A DNA stretch of 64,000 bases from Dactylosporangium sp. AC04546 (GTDB lineage: Bacteria > Actinomycetota > Actinomycetes > Mycobacteriales > Micromonosporaceae): positions 21,084 to 85,083 of the forward strand of contig NZ_JAHYSG010000050.1 of assembly GCF_022095675.1 (NCBI RefSeq). Direction: 5' to 3'. The notes under the pieces are model-generated. The model saw only the letters and a list, made by a program, of their open reading frames with translations, ran no database searches and had not been told where the DNA came from. This document shows positions 8,027 through 17,881 of this stretch, piece by piece. Every line of letters begins with the position of its first letter. The first letter of the stretch is position 1. The position numbers and the translations under genes were made by a program.

Positions 8027-9221
8027 GCGCGCATACTCCGGAGATCTCCTCGACGACTTGCCTCACCCCGAGGCTGCACAGGTGCGGGTTTGCGTGCGTA
8101 CGCTGCTACGCCGCCCGATCTTGCACATCAACGGCCGTGGGGCGGAGTTGCTTCCGCTGGTATTCCGGCATCGGGACCGACTGCGGCGACTGTTTGCCAA
8201 CTATCTGGGCTATCGACTGACCGTGGAAGGGCGACTCGCCCGCCTGTACAAGAGCGCGGACGCCGGTGCTGGTCGCGGCCTGCCGAACTTCACCCCACGC
8301 GCCTACGCGTACCTGGCGTTGACGCTGGCCGCGCTCGTCGATACGGGTCGGCAGATACTGCTGTCACAGCTGATTGCCGACATACGCGGTGCCGCGGCCG
8401 AGGCCGGGATCGCCTTACGAGACGACTTGGTGGAGTTGCGGGCGCTGACCTCGGCATTGCGCCACTTGGTGGCCCTCGGAGTCCTTGAGGAGACCGAGGG
8501 CAGTGTTTCGGCAGTGCAGCAGCGCGGCGCGGCGGAAGCGCTGATCACCATCGACACCGATTTACTCGGCCTCATCGTGCCGCGGATGCGACACGGCAGA
8601 GCGTCTGAATTCGGGGAGTCCGGCACGACCTCGAGACAACCTGCGGGTATCGTTGCGCGCCGGCGACTGGTCGAAGACCCGGTCGTCCTCTACGCCGATC
8701 TCCCCGATGCCGAGGCGCGATACCTACGCGAGCATCAGCGGCAAGAGGCGTACTGGCTGGAACGCTACGTCGGCCTGCAGGTCGAAATCCGGGCGGAAGG
8801 CATCGTCGCCATCGACCCCGACGAGTTCCTCACCGATCTTGCGTTTCCTGCGAGCTCGACGGTGTCGCGCATCGCACTGCTGATCCTGGAACCGCTTATG
8901 GCCGCCTTGCCGCCACGCGCCGACGGCTGTCACCAGGTCACGCAAGGTCAAGTCACGCAACTATGTGAGGAACTGGCTGCGCGCTACCCGTCCGCCTGGG
9001 CCAAACGCGACGTGAGCAATATGGATACCTTGGCAGGCCGAGTCATCGATCATCTGCTGGACGTCGGCGCGGCGCGGCTTGTCGGCGATGACCTGCTGCT
9101 GGTTCCAGCGGCTCACCGATGGCAACCGCATGTTGAGGAAAGGCCGGCCACCGCCGAGACGCCGCCGGACCAACACGAGACGCAGGCCACGCTGTTCGAT
9201 GGCGAGGAGGCCGAATTGTGA
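8019..9221 (+). CDS. jetB: Wadjet type II JetB (TIGR02678-like, KITE-type subunit)
   Basis: ATG at 8019 overlaps jetA by 8 bases; 400 residues, the usual size for TIGR02678. Helix-rich with winged-helix-like segments (VRVCVRTLLRRPILHI near the N-terminus; VSRIALLILEPLMAALPP later). JetB corresponds to MukE/MksE-type subunits that dimerise and bind the kleisin JetA, regulating the JetC ATPase. The last 40 residues are acidic and disordered and end at a four-base overlap with jetC. No catalytic residues are expected or seen. Confidence 0.88.
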   Translation: MVERAYSGDLLDDLPHPEAAQVRVCVRTLLRRPILHINGRGAELLPLVFRHRDRLRRLFANYLGYRLTVEGRLARLYKSADAGAGRGLPNFTPRAYAYLALTLAALVDTGRQILLSQLIADIRGAAAEAGIALRDDLVELRALTSALRHLVALGVLEETEGSVSAVQQRGAAEALITIDTDLLGLIVPRMRHGRASEFGESGTTSRQPAGIVARRRLVEDPVVLYADLPDAEARYLREHQRQEAYWLERYVGLQVEIRAEGIVAIDPDEFLTDLAFPASSTVSRIALLILEPLMAALPPRADGCHQVTQGQVTQLCEELAARYPSAWAKRDVSNMDTLAGRVIDHLLDVGAARLVGDDLLLVPAAHRWQPHVEERPATAETPPDQHETQATLFDGEEAEL

Positions 9222-12200
9222 ATCTCCCTCTGGGCCAAGACGGCGTTCAGCCGCCCTCTCGGTGGCGGTTGCATCGTGGCGGCATTCTCAACGTCTGGGA
9301 GTACGGCGTCCGCGAGTTTGACCTGTCGGGCGGGCGGGCGGTCCTGCAGGGCAGCAATGGATCCGGCAAGTCGCGAACTCTGGAACTCGCGCTGCCGTTC
9401 TGCCTGGACGGCGACCTCCGAAATCTCGGCGCAAAAGGCTACGACTCCGTGAGCGTGCGGCGGCTGATGCTCGATCACTACAACGGCGGCCCCAACCGTA
9501 TCGGCTACAGCTGGATGGAACTGCGCCGAGTTCGCGATGATGGTGCCGAAGAGTTCCTCAGTTGCGGTGTCGGGATCAAGGCGTCGAAGGCGACCGACGA
9601 CATTGCCAACTCGTGGCGGTTTATTACCGAAGCCCGGGTCGGCATCGACTTTCGGCTTGCCACCGCCGAGAACACGCCGCTGGACATCGCAGAACTGAAG
9701 GACGCTATCGGCGCCCAAGCGGTGGTCACCGACCCAGATGCGTTCCGGTCCCGGGTGGCTGCCGCCGTCTACGGCATCGACGACCTGCAGCGATACGATG
9801 ACCTCCTCCACCTGCAACGTACGCTGCGCAACCCTGACGTCGGGGTCAAGGCGGTCGCAGGGCAACTCGAGGAGTACCTCAGTGAGGCGCTGCCGCCACT
9901 GGAGCCGGAAATCCTCAACAGGCTCGCGAACCAGTTCCAGGACCTCGAGGCCATCCGAGAGAACATCGGACGTCTTGGGCAAGCCGACGACTCGCTGTCG
10001 AGCTTCCTGATCGACTACCGCGACTATCTGCAGACAGCACTGCGCGAGCGAGCCACAATGCTATTCCAGGCACAGGAAGCGCTTGCTGCCCATCGGACAG
10101 CGGCGTCACAACGTCAGGAGGAACTCGCCACCCAACAACGCAAGGCCGGCGAGGCGCAACGCAACATCGATGAGTTGGAACGTGCCGAACGGGAGCTGAA
10201 GGCGCAGATCGATGAGCTCAAGGGCAGCGACGAATACAAGGACCACCGTGACCTAGCGGACAAACGCGCCACGGTCGACGCCTTGAAACGTAACGCCAGC
10301 ACCAGCTTGTCCAGTGCCGCGGCTCATCGCAGCTCAGAGGACCGCGCCTGCTCGACCGTACTCGACGTCCTTAACGCGGCTCAACGTGCTGGCACCCAGG
10401 CTGCCGAAGACGCCCACGCCGCGGCCGAGCTTCTTGCCGACGTAGGGCTTGATCGATTTGTCATTCCAACCGTGCCCTCGGTACCCGAGCCCAACCCGAT
10501 AACCAGCACGGAGCATGTCCAACTCGCCGCGGAGCCCGATGGCGTACCCCAGCCGGTGCAGCGCTCGGCACCTCCAGCGTTCGATCTCGATGCACTGCGC
10601 ACCGCCGTCGTGGACGCACTCGCCCAGGCCGAGCGGGCCCGCGCCGTCGCCGAACGTCGGAGCGCCATCGCCGCCTCCCTGCTGCAGACAGCGGAGCGGC
10701 TCGACGGAGAGCTAGGCGAGATCGACAAACTCAAGGCGACGGCCGAGGAGGCTGCGGAGGCAGCCAGAGAGGCATCCGAGCGTCACGATCAGTGCCTTCG
10801 CACGCTCACAGCTGAAGCCGCTGCCTGGCTGACGGGGCTTACTGCCTGGGCGGACAACTGCCTTTTGATCGCGGCGGCATTGGCTGGCCGGCCGGCTGCT
10901 CCCACCACGGCCGAGCTCATCGACGACCCGGTTGCGGTAACCCGCGGCGCACGCGTGCGGCACCTCGCATGGATTGCGCCGGCCGTCGTTCAAGCTCGGC
11001 AGGACGCGAGCGATGCCCGAGCGCACTACACGAGCCTGGAGGCCGAACAGGGTCGCCTCGACACCGAACTACAAGCGCTGCGGGCCGGCGGTGACGTTCT
11101 GCCGCCGTACCCGGAGCACCCTCGTGCCAGCCGGGCAAGCCGGCCGGGTGCGCCGTTCTACCAGCTCGTCGACTTCCGCACAGGACTATTGGAAGACGAG
11201 CGCGGCGGCCTAGAAGGTGCGCTACAAGCGAGTGGATTGCTCGACGCGTGGGTGAACCCCGACGGCGGACTCAGCGACCCCGACCTCAATGATCTGGTCG
11301 CGGTGGCTCTGACCGGCCCCCACCCGGCCGGCCATCGGCCGAACACGCTCGCATCGGCGCTTGTCGCGGCTCCGCCAGCCCAATGTCAGGTCCCCATCGA
11401 CGTTATCGACAGGTTGCTGGCCGCCGTCCTGCTCGACGACGATCAGACCACAACGGACCAAATGGATGTGGCGGTATCCACGAGCGGTCGCTGGCGAGCC
11501 GGGAACCTTACAGGCGCCTGGCACAAGCCACGCGCTGAGTACGTCGGCCCCAGCACCCGTGAAGCCACCCGCCAGCGGATGATCGCCGAACTCTCCGCGC
11601 AACATGAGGAGGTCACTCGCGAACTCGCAGCCGAACAAGTTCGGTGCCACGACCTCGCCGAAGCGGTTGCGACATGGGAACGTCACACCGAAAATCTTCC
11701 TGAGCCCGTCACGCTCGTCACGGCGCACGCCGAAGTTCGCATGGCCGAGGACATACGCGATACAGCAGAGGAGCAGACCAAGGCAAAGATCAAAGTCCAT
11801 GCGGAGGCATTCGCCCGCTGGCAAGCCGAGCGGGCCGTGGTGAGCCGCAGCGCCGCAGAGTCCAACCTACCCAGCGACACAAGCGCACTCGCGGCCAGGT
11901 GCCTCGCGATCGGCCGCGCCATCGAGGCATGTAAGCGACTGCACGGCGCTCTGGGTCAGTTGCAACCCGCCATCCTTGACATCGCTGGAGCCATTGCCAA
12001 ATTCGACGAGGCGGCAGCGAGTCGGGCGCAAGCGGAGCAACAGGCAGGCGCGGCCCATAGCACGTACGCCGAGGCCGCCAAAGCGCTTCAGATACTGGCG
12101 GAGAACCTGGGCGTCACGGGCGACCAGCTCGAACGGACTCTCACCGGACTGGCCACCAAGCATCAGAACGCCCAGGCTGCACTGCCCCTCCAGCGAACCG

Positions 12201-13375
12201 ACCGACAACGTGCGGATCGCCAGATTGTGGCACTGGAGACTCTCATCGGGTTGGACCAGACTGCTGAGCAGGAGAAGCAAGGCGCAGTCACGGCAGCTGA
12301 ACAAGATTTCGATCGGGTAGCCATCGCGCCCGGCGTTTGGCTGGCGGCAACGGGGGAGTCTGATCGGTCGCCCGCGTCGCGGGAGGACGCGTTGCGCGTC
12401 GCGCATGGGTACGCCACAACAGTCGTCAACGAAGGCCACCTCGTCAACTCGTTGCAGCGCCTGCAGGCCGCCCTGCCGAACGGCCACGAAGCCCATGTCG
12501 ATGCCGAGGTCGCTCCGCTGATCGTGCACGTGAGCGACGGTGAGCAGCATCGCCCGGTTGCCGATGCCGCCCGCCATACACACGAGCGGTTGCACGAGGA
12601 CCAGCAGAAGCTCGACGACCGCTATCAGAAGATCTTTGAACGATTCCTGTTGCGTGACCTCGCCGAGCATCTACGCCGTCACATCGACGCCGCCGATGAC
12701 CTTTGCCGGCGGATGAACACCATCCTGGCCGGCGCCCAGTCGAGCCAGGGCGTTCACGTCCAGCTCAGCTGGGCTCCCTCGCCCGCCCTGGATGACGCCA
12801 CACGTCAAGCATTGGAGCTGGTCGGCAAGTCACTCGCGGTCCGAACCGAGGACCAGGACAACACGCTCCGCAAGGCGCTTCAGGACCGCATCGAAGCCGA
12901 ACGGGACAAGCGTGACGTGCACTACGCCCAGGTGCTTGCATACGCCTTGGACTACCGAAGCTGGTACACCTTTACGGTGCGCGTGCAAGACATCGGCCCG
13001 GACGGCCGGTCGCGCAACCGCAGGCTGCGGCAACTCTCCTCAGGCGAAACCCGGCTGGTGTCCTACATGACCCTGTTTGCAGCAGCGGCGGCCTTCTATG
13101 ATGCCCTGACCGCACCGGGCACACGACCATTACGCCTGGTTCTCCTCGACGAGGCATTCGAAAGGCTGGACGACCCCACGATCACCCGACTACTTGAACT
13201 CCTCGCCGAAGAACTCGATATGGACTGGATCATCACCTGGCCCGGCGGCTCCGCGTTCTCGCCGAAAATCAGTCGCATGCACATCTACGACGTCTTCAGG
13301 CCCAAGGGCGCGCCCGGCATCGCCTTCGTCCACACCACCTGGGATGGCGCGACCGCCGCGCGTCAGCAGTCGTGA
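9218..13375 (+). CDS. jetC: Wadjet type II JetC, SMC-like ATPase (TIGR02680-like)
   Basis: GTG at 9218 overlaps the stop of jetB; 1385 residues, typical of TIGR02680. The N-terminal head has a Walker A motif LQGSNGSGKS at residues 43-52. The middle 900 residues are long coiled coil with an interrupting hinge-like segment (about residues 620-760). The C-terminal head carries the ABC signature LSSGETRLVSYM near residue 1272 and the Walker B region LVLLDEAFERLDD near 1308. All parts of an active SMC-type ATPase are present. It should be the DNA-loop-extruding motor of the Wadjet complex. It overlaps jetD by four bases. Confidence 0.93.
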   Translation: MNLPLGQDGVQPPSRWRLHRGGILNVWEYGVREFDLSGGRAVLQGSNGSGKSRTLELALPFCLDGDLRNLGAKGYDSVSVRRLMLDHYNGGPNRIGYSWMELRRVRDDGAEEFLSCGVGIKASKATDDIANSWRFITEARVGIDFRLATAENTPLDIAELKDAIGAQAVVTDPDAFRSRVAAAVYGIDDLQRYDDLLHLQRTLRNPDVGVKAVAGQLEEYLSEALPPLEPEILNRLANQFQDLEAIRENIGRLGQADDSLSSFLIDYRDYLQTALRERATMLFQAQEALAAHRTAASQRQEELATQQRKAGEAQRNIDELERAERELKAQIDELKGSDEYKDHRDLADKRATVDALKRNASTSLSSAAAHRSSEDRACSTVLDVLNAAQRAGTQAAEDAHAAAELLADVGLDRFVIPTVPSVPEPNPITSTEHVQLAAEPDGVPQPVQRSAPPAFDLDALRTAVVDALAQAERARAVAERRSAIAASLLQTAERLDGELGEIDKLKATAEEAAEAAREASERHDQCLRTLTAEAAAWLTGLTAWADNCLLIAAALAGRPAAPTTAELIDDPVAVTRGARVRHLAWIAPAVVQARQDASDARAHYTSLEAEQGRLDTELQALRAGGDVLPPYPEHPRASRASRPGAPFYQLVDFRTGLLEDERGGLEGALQASGLLDAWVNPDGGLSDPDLNDLVAVALTGPHPAGHRPNTLASALVAAPPAQCQVPIDVIDRLLAAVLLDDDQTTTDQMDVAVSTSGRWRAGNLTGAWHKPRAEYVGPSTREATRQRMIAELSAQHEEVTRELAAEQVRCHDLAEAVATWERHTENLPEPVTLVTAHAEVRMAEDIRDTAEEQTKAKIKVHAEAFARWQAERAVVSRSAAESNLPSDTSALAARCLAIGRAIEACKRLHGALGQLQPAILDIAGAIAKFDEAAASRAQAEQQAGAAHSTYAEAAKALQILAENLGVTGDQLERTLTGLATKHQNAQAALPLQRTDRQRADRQIVALETLIGLDQTAEQEKQGAVTAAEQDFDRVAIAPGVWLAATGESDRSPASREDALRVAHGYATTVVNEGHLVNSLQRLQAALPNGHEAHVDAEVAPLIVHVSDGEQHRPVADAARHTHERLHEDQQKLDDRYQKIFERFLLRDLAEHLRRHIDAADDLCRRMNTILAGAQSSQGVHVQLSWAPSPALDDATRQALELVGKSLAVRTEDQDNTLRKALQDRIEAERDKRDVHYAQVLAYALDYRSWYTFTVRVQDIGPDGRSRNRRLRQLSSGETRLVSYMTLFAAAAAFYDALTAPGTRPLRLVLLDEAFERLDDPTITRLLELLAEELDMDWIITWPGGSAFSPKISRMHIYDVFRPKGAPGIAFVHTTWDGATAARQQS

Positions 13376-14700
13376 CGCCCCCGTTGCCGGAAGCCGTTCG
13401 GCACGCACTCGATCGGCCCGAACTCGCACTCTTGTGGCAGAGGATACGCAAGCAGCTCGAACGCACCGACGCACAGCCCCGCGGGACCGTGAGGATTCCG
13501 ATACCCGATCACCGCACCGCCTCCGAACTGGGGGCGATCCTCGGCCGACGACTCACCGGCCACATCGGCAAAAACACCCAGGTCGACCTGGGAAAGCTTG
13601 ACCAGATCCTGCGAGCCGGACCCGCTCAGCGCGGCCTACCTGACGTCATCGTTGCGCTCACCGGAGAACAGCTCCTGCAAAAGCAGGTCCAACGGAACAC
13701 TCGCACCGCTGACAACCAGCAGGTCTGGCAGGAACTGCTCGACCTCATGGAAGGCGTTCCGCAAATGGCCAGCGAACGGGCGCTGCTCGCAAAAAGTCCG
13801 GTCGGTCCCGTTCAACATCCACCGGACGACACGGCGGCAAGCACGACGTCATGGCAAGTGTACGAGCCGGCAATACGCGCAGCCTGCATCTGGTGGAGAG
13901 CCCACAACGACGGACGACGCATGGCAGCCAGACAACTGGCCGGCCTAGCCTTCCGAGACACAAAGAAATGGACCGACCAACGCCGCATCGCATTCGCCAA
14001 CCTCGCACAACGGCCATTCGATCAGGCGGTGGACGAGGCCGACATCCCGATCAAACTGAGTGGACCCCTCGTCTGGAAGTTCCAGGACACGATCGCTCAC
14101 GCGGCCACCGCACGACCATGGATCGGTCTCCCCGCTCAAGGAATCCGTACGCTCGGATACATCGAATGCGACGCCAAAGGAATTCTTGTAGTCGAGAACA
14201 TGGAGGCGTTCGAAAAGGTATGCCTATTGGACGGGATCACCGATCGGTGGCTATGTGTGTGGAACCAGGGAAACCCCAGCAAACGACTGATGAGGTTCCT
14301 GGCCGACCTCAATCTCATGGTCGCCGCGTGGTGCGACCTGGACGCATACGGAATACGGATGATCGCCAACCTGGAGAAAGGGCTCGGTCGCTCAGTTACT
14401 CCAGTTGGTATGTCGCTTGCCCTGTGGCGCGCTGGAACGAAACTACTGCAGACCGCTCAGCAACTCGCGTGGGCGCGAGACGTTGCGGCGAACTTTTCGA
14501 CAACAGGCCCGGCTCCATTGCGTGAGCTGGCCGTAGCAATCGCTGAGACCGGTGACTGCTGCGAACAAGAGACGCTGTACGAACAGGTCCTACCCACACT
14601 TGATGCCACCCTACGAGCGTTCGAGCAAAGCGCGCATGAGCTCGAAGAATCGGCTGCTGTCTCTCACCTCCAGGGCGGTAGTCAGGACGTCGGCCCGTAG
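13372..14700 (+). CDS. jetD: Wadjet type II JetD, TOPRIM-like nuclease (TIGR02679-like)
   Basis: GTG at 13372 overlaps jetC; 442 residues. The C-terminal half has the TOPRIM-like (DUF2399-type) pattern of JetD: a strand ending in a conserved Glu (GILVVENMEAF, about residues 266-276), then WCDLDAYGIRM near residue 320, whose Asp residues should bind metal. The N-terminal half, helical and with a segment around RIPIPDHRTASELGAILGRRLTGHIGK, is the predicted DNA/complex-binding arm. JetD cleaves DNA bent by the JetABC motor. The acidic residues are intact, so the operon appears functional. Nothing co-oriented follows; an ISL3 remnant begins about 190 bases downstream. Confidence 0.88.
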   Translation: MTPPLPEAVRHALDRPELALLWQRIRKQLERTDAQPRGTVRIPIPDHRTASELGAILGRRLTGHIGKNTQVDLGKLDQILRAGPAQRGLPDVIVALTGEQLLQKQVQRNTRTADNQQVWQELLDLMEGVPQMASERALLAKSPVGPVQHPPDDTAASTTSWQVYEPAIRAACIWWRAHNDGRRMAARQLAGLAFRDTKKWTDQRRIAFANLAQRPFDQAVDEADIPIKLSGPLVWKFQDTIAHAATARPWIGLPAQGIRTLGYIECDAKGILVVENMEAFEKVCLLDGITDRWLCVWNQGNPSKRLMRFLADLNLMVAAWCDLDAYGIRMIANLEKGLGRSVTPVGMSLALWRAGTKLLQTAQQLAWARDVAANFSTTGPAPLRELAVAIAETGDCCEQETLYEQVLPTLDATLRAFEQSAHELEESAAVSHLQGGSQDVGP

Positions 14701-14889
14701 AGTGGTTCCCATTACCTAGGCCTATCCTGAAGTCTTCGTCCACCACAGTTTGGACTCCTGGACCGTCGTGGGAGATTCCCGAAATCCGGAGTGTCAGCGC
14801 TCACGAAATCCCGCTCTCGCGATGATCTTGTGGTGATCGTTGGCGTGTTTCGGGTGTCCAGTGTGGACTGTGGTAGCTGATCCCGGTGG

Positions 14890-15172
14890 GATCTTGAGCA
14901 GCTGCTGCCGCATCTGGCGAGGTCAAGATCGACGGGATTCATCAGGCCGACGGTGGAATCGTGATCGATGCCCAGTCCCGCGCTGCGCGGGTAGCCTGTC
15001 CGGGCTGTGGTATCGAGTGCCGCGGGTGCACGGCCGGTACCGTCGGCGTCTGGCGGACACGGCCCTCGCGGGGCGACCGGTCGTGATCCGGTTGCTGGTA
15101 CGGCGGCTGATCTGCCGGACGAGCGAGTGCGCCCGGCTCACGTTCGTCGAGAGATCCCGGGTCTGACGATGC
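14890..15172 (+). mobile_element. ISL3-family transposase N-terminal remnant, multiply frameshifted
   Basis: Joining frames gives LEQLLPHLA, then EVKIDGIHQADGGIVIDAQS..ACPGCGIECRGC, then RYRRRLADTALAGRPVVIRLLVRRLICR..CARLTFVE, which is the zinc-finger and start of an ISL3 transposase. Frame changes fall near 14916 and 15035, and the sequence ends about 100 residues in, without a DDE domain. The right edge abuts the 3' end of the HTH gene on the other strand, so the insertion may have truncated that gene. A dead insertion-sequence relic beside Wadjet. Confidence 0.7.
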
Positions 15173-15488
15173 CGTGGGGAGCGCCGCCGGCGGTATAGCC
15201 CGCGGCGAAGAACAACCTGCCGTCCAGGACGATCCACCACTCGTCGTGGACTGGGAGGGTGGCACGCTCGACGGTACGGCCGCGGGTCGCTGGTGAGCGC
15301 TGCGCCCACTGCCGCGCCGAATTGGGCAACGCAAACCCGAGCGCGGTCAGGTCATCGTAGGCCGTGTACTTATCGACGCCGTACCGCTCGGCGTAGAGCT
15401 TCACCGTGACCGCCGATCCGGAGCGGATCCACGCCTGTGCCGAGTCCCGGCGTTGCCGCTGACGCATTCGGTGCCGACGCGGTTGCAT
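15138..15488 (-). CDS. HTH-type DNA-binding protein, probably 3' truncated
   Basis: ATG at 15488; 116 residues. The N-terminus is Arg-rich (about residues 1-15), followed by an HTH-like stretch (VTVKLYAERYGVDKYTAYDDLTALGFALP, about 28-56). The C-terminal part DEWWIVLDGRLFFAAGYTAGGAPHGIV resembles the end of small HTH proteins I recall from actinobacterial integrative elements, but the final residues run into ISL3 remnant sequence. Probably a regulatory or accessory protein of a mobile element. The 228 bases upstream to the next gene hold nothing recognisable. Confidence 0.5.
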   Translation of the reverse strand: MQPRRHRMRQRQRRDSAQAWIRSGSAVTVKLYAERYGVDKYTAYDDLTALGFALPNSARQWAQRSPATRGRTVERATLPVHDEWWIVLDGRLFFAAGYTAGGAPHGIVRPGISRRT

Positions 15489-15716
15489 GCCCGGCTGCTA
15501 CCGACGGCCGGAATCCGCCCTACCACACGCTGGACGCCACCGGATCGCATGTCCTGCTCACCCCAACAGCCGCCCGCCTGCCTAGCGCTATCAGCGGCTT
15601 CTAGTGCACCACGAGGATCTACGCCCAAAGACCGCGGACCGCACGATCGGCGGCGTTAGCTAGGCGCGTGCTGCGTGGAGAAAGGCGGCCCAGCTGGCGC
15701 CCTGGGTGTGACGTGG

Positions 15717-16979
15717 TCAAGTTGATGTCACCGACTGGGTCTCGTCAGTCAGGAACGGTGCAAACTTTCCATCAGTCCCCAGGGCTCGCAGCAGCCGGGC
15801 CAGGAGCTGACCGGTCACCCGTCCAGGTGTAGCCAGCAGTTGTGCGTGTGACACGACGGCGGCCCGTCGGTAGGTGTCCTCGCCGAATCGCGGGCCGTCC
15901 GTCGCATGCCAGCCCTTGCGATGCTCGTACGAGCGCCGGCCGCGGAGATTGGTTGCGCCGACCGCGAGGGCCCAGTTGCCGACGTAGCCCGCCTGGTCGG
16001 CGGCCGCGAGCACCAGAGCGATGAGATGTCGCACGTACGTGACCGCTCCGGCGTCGAAGACGACCTGCTCATCGGGGTTGGTCATCTGGTCGCTGAGCCG
16101 GCTCATAAAGATGCGGATACCGCCGTCCTCGTGGATCTCGAGCTCGACGGCGTCCTCGTCGTGCGCGTCGTCGCGCAACCTCCGGTCCGCGGTGAGGTCA
16201 TAGCTCGTCAGCGCCGCACCGGCGGCCCGGCGCTCAGCGGCGGTCGCGGAGAGCAGTTCGGGCGCGAACTTGAGGTTGCTCGTCGGCTGTCCAAGGAGCG
16301 CACCTCTGGTGAACAGCAGCATGCGTTGTGGCCATTCATGGCCAGACACGAGGCTCAGCAGCATCTCTGGGCGGCTGGCGACCGGCTCGGCCAATAAGAA
16401 CAGGTGCGACTGCCGTCGGCGCTCCACCGGGACTGGGTCACGGTCGAACTCGGCGTTCAAGAGGGCGAGGGTGTCGGTTTCATTCAGCTGGCGCAGGTTG
16501 TGAAGGCGGCGAACTTCTGCATCGGCGAGGTGGTGTTTCGTCTTGTCGCCGCGACCGAAGTAGCGATGGTCGACCATATGCGGTGCCGCCGGACTCGGCG
16601 GCACGTGCACGAAAAGGTAGCCGACGTCGGGATCGGCATCCGAGGGGATCGCCTCGGTGTAGACGGGCAGCAGAGGATCTGGAATCGTAAGGGCGACCTG
16701 CTCTACCCGCTCGGCTAGGCCGTGGAGCGGTTGGGGACACAAGCTGAACGAGCCGTCCCGATTCTCCTCGACGCCCACGACGAGGGTGCCTCCGTCGACG
16801 CCGAAGGACGCCAGGTCGCGTGCCAGTTCTCTGTTGGCGCTTCTCCCAGTGCTCAGCTCCCGCTTGAAGTCCGTGTAGTGCGACTCGCTTAGCAGGCCCT
16901 GGTCGAGCGCGGAGTGGAGGTCTGACTCCGTGCGCGGAGTCCAGCGCGGGTTGTCCGAGCTTAGGTAGATCGAGCGCAT
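15717..16979 (-). CDS. AlbA_2/Schlafen-domain ATP-binding protein
   Basis: The frame opens at 17096, but the ATG at 16979 gives a compact 420-residue protein. Residues 20-130 fit the AlbA_2 (Schlafen AAA_4-like) domain: ESHYTDFKRELSTG with the conserved E/K pair, then ELARDLASFGVDGGTLVVGVEE, and YLFVHVPPSPAAPHMVDHRYFGRGDKTKHHLADAEV, the typical end of the domain. The remaining 290 residues are alpha/beta with no motif I recognise. Schlafen-type domains occur in tRNA or nucleic-acid cleaving proteins and in several phage-defence genes. The location between Wadjet and Gabija, in the same orientation as the unrecognised gene upstream, makes a defence role plausible. Start choice is uncertain because no clear ribosome-binding site is visible. 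Confidence 0.72.
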   Translation of the reverse strand: MRSIYLSSDNPRWTPRTESDLHSALDQGLLSESHYTDFKRELSTGRSANRELARDLASFGVDGGTLVVGVEENRDGSFSLCPQPLHGLAERVEQVALTIPDPLLPVYTEAIPSDADPDVGYLFVHVPPSPAAPHMVDHRYFGRGDKTKHHLADAEVRRLHNLRQLNETDTLALLNAEFDRDPVPVERRRQSHLFLLAEPVASRPEMLLSLVSGHEWPQRMLLFTRGALLGQPTSNLKFAPELLSATAAERRAAGAALTSYDLTADRRLRDDAHDEDAVELEIHEDGGIRIFMSRLSDQMTNPDEQVVFDAGAVTYVRHLIALVLAAADQAGYVGNWALAVGATNLRGRRSYEHRKGWHATDGPRFGEDTYRRAAVVSHAQLLATPGRVTGQLLARLLRALGTDGKFAPFLTDETQSVTST

Positions 16980-17191
16980 CTGCTTACTGTGCCCGAAGGC
17001 ATCGCCGGGACGCATCCGACATTCACCGTGTCCGCGACTGGGCCTGACCCGAGCACCGGTCCTCACCGGTTCGAGGCGTATAGCTCGGCTAGACAATGAA
17101 TGCCGATCTACGCCTGCCGCCGTCCGGTCAGTGCCAGGTCCGCGTAGCGCGCGGCTCGCGGCATGAGCGGACGAGTGCTGTCACCTGCCCA

Positions 17192-17881
17192 TCAGATCTG
17201 GCCGTTGCGGCTCCAGATCATGACGCCGGTGGAGCGTGGTTGTCTGCCGGTCCACCCGTAGAACAGACGGATTGCGAGATGGTCGGAGCGCCACCATCGA
17301 TCACACGGCCCCGACGCCTCTGGCACGATGGGTAATGTTTCGAGGAGCTTGCGCAGGTGCGTGTTGGTCACGTCGTTGGGAACCCAAGCTTCCAGCGAAC
17401 TGGGCGGCACAGGCTCCCAGTCGTGCAGCTCATCCATGAGCGCATGCCCCTCGATCAGATGATTGATCGAGGGGGACGCCTCAAGGATGGACCACCTGCG
17501 CTCACCCCAAATCTGCCGTCGGTGTGCACGAGGTAGGACACAGGTGACGACACGTGCTCGCCGTCCCATGCGAAGCCATCCCATGTGCTCCGCCCGCACC
17601 ACGTCGAGGAGGTCGAATTGCCAGCGGCGGAGCGTATCGTGGCGCTTATCGCCTATACGGACACTACGACGGACGTCGTAGTGCAACCCGCCGAAGCGGG
17701 CGGCGAACCCTTCCCGTCTGACGATCAGCTCGACGGGCGCCGCGATCAGCCGTCCCGACCGGTCCGGCACTTGCAGGTAGTCGGTCGGCAGTCGCGTCTG
17801 ATCTGGCCGCCGGATTCCAGAGCGGCGAAGGAATGACTGCGCCCTGGGCGACAGGCCATCGAGGTCGTCGGGCACGTGCAC
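17192..17881 (-). CDS. Unrecognised 229-aa protein in the defence island
   Basis: The frame starts at a GTG at 17881, 27 bases after a GGGAG sequence; the coding feel extends a few codons upstream (SWEVHV), so the true start may be slightly different. The protein is Arg- and Trp-rich: a beta-like half (IAAPVELIVRREGFAARFGGLHYDVRRSV), then WQFDLLDVVRAEHMGWLRMGRRARVVTCVLP, and a C-terminus with several Trp (WWRSDHLAIRLFYGWTGRQPRSTGVMIW). No membrane span or known active site. It is followed 200 bases later by the AlbA_2 gene on the same strand, so the two may form one unit. Function unknown. Confidence 0.5.
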   Translation of the reverse strand: MHVPDDLDGLSPRAQSFLRRSGIRRPDQTRLPTDYLQVPDRSGRLIAAPVELIVRREGFAARFGGLHYDVRRSVRIGDKRHDTLRRWQFDLLDVVRAEHMGWLRMGRRARVVTCVLPRAHRRQIWGERRWSILEASPSINHLIEGHALMDELHDWEPVPPSSLEAWVPNDVTNTHLRKLLETLPIVPEASGPCDRWWRSDHLAIRLFYGWTGRQPRSTGVMIWSRNGQI

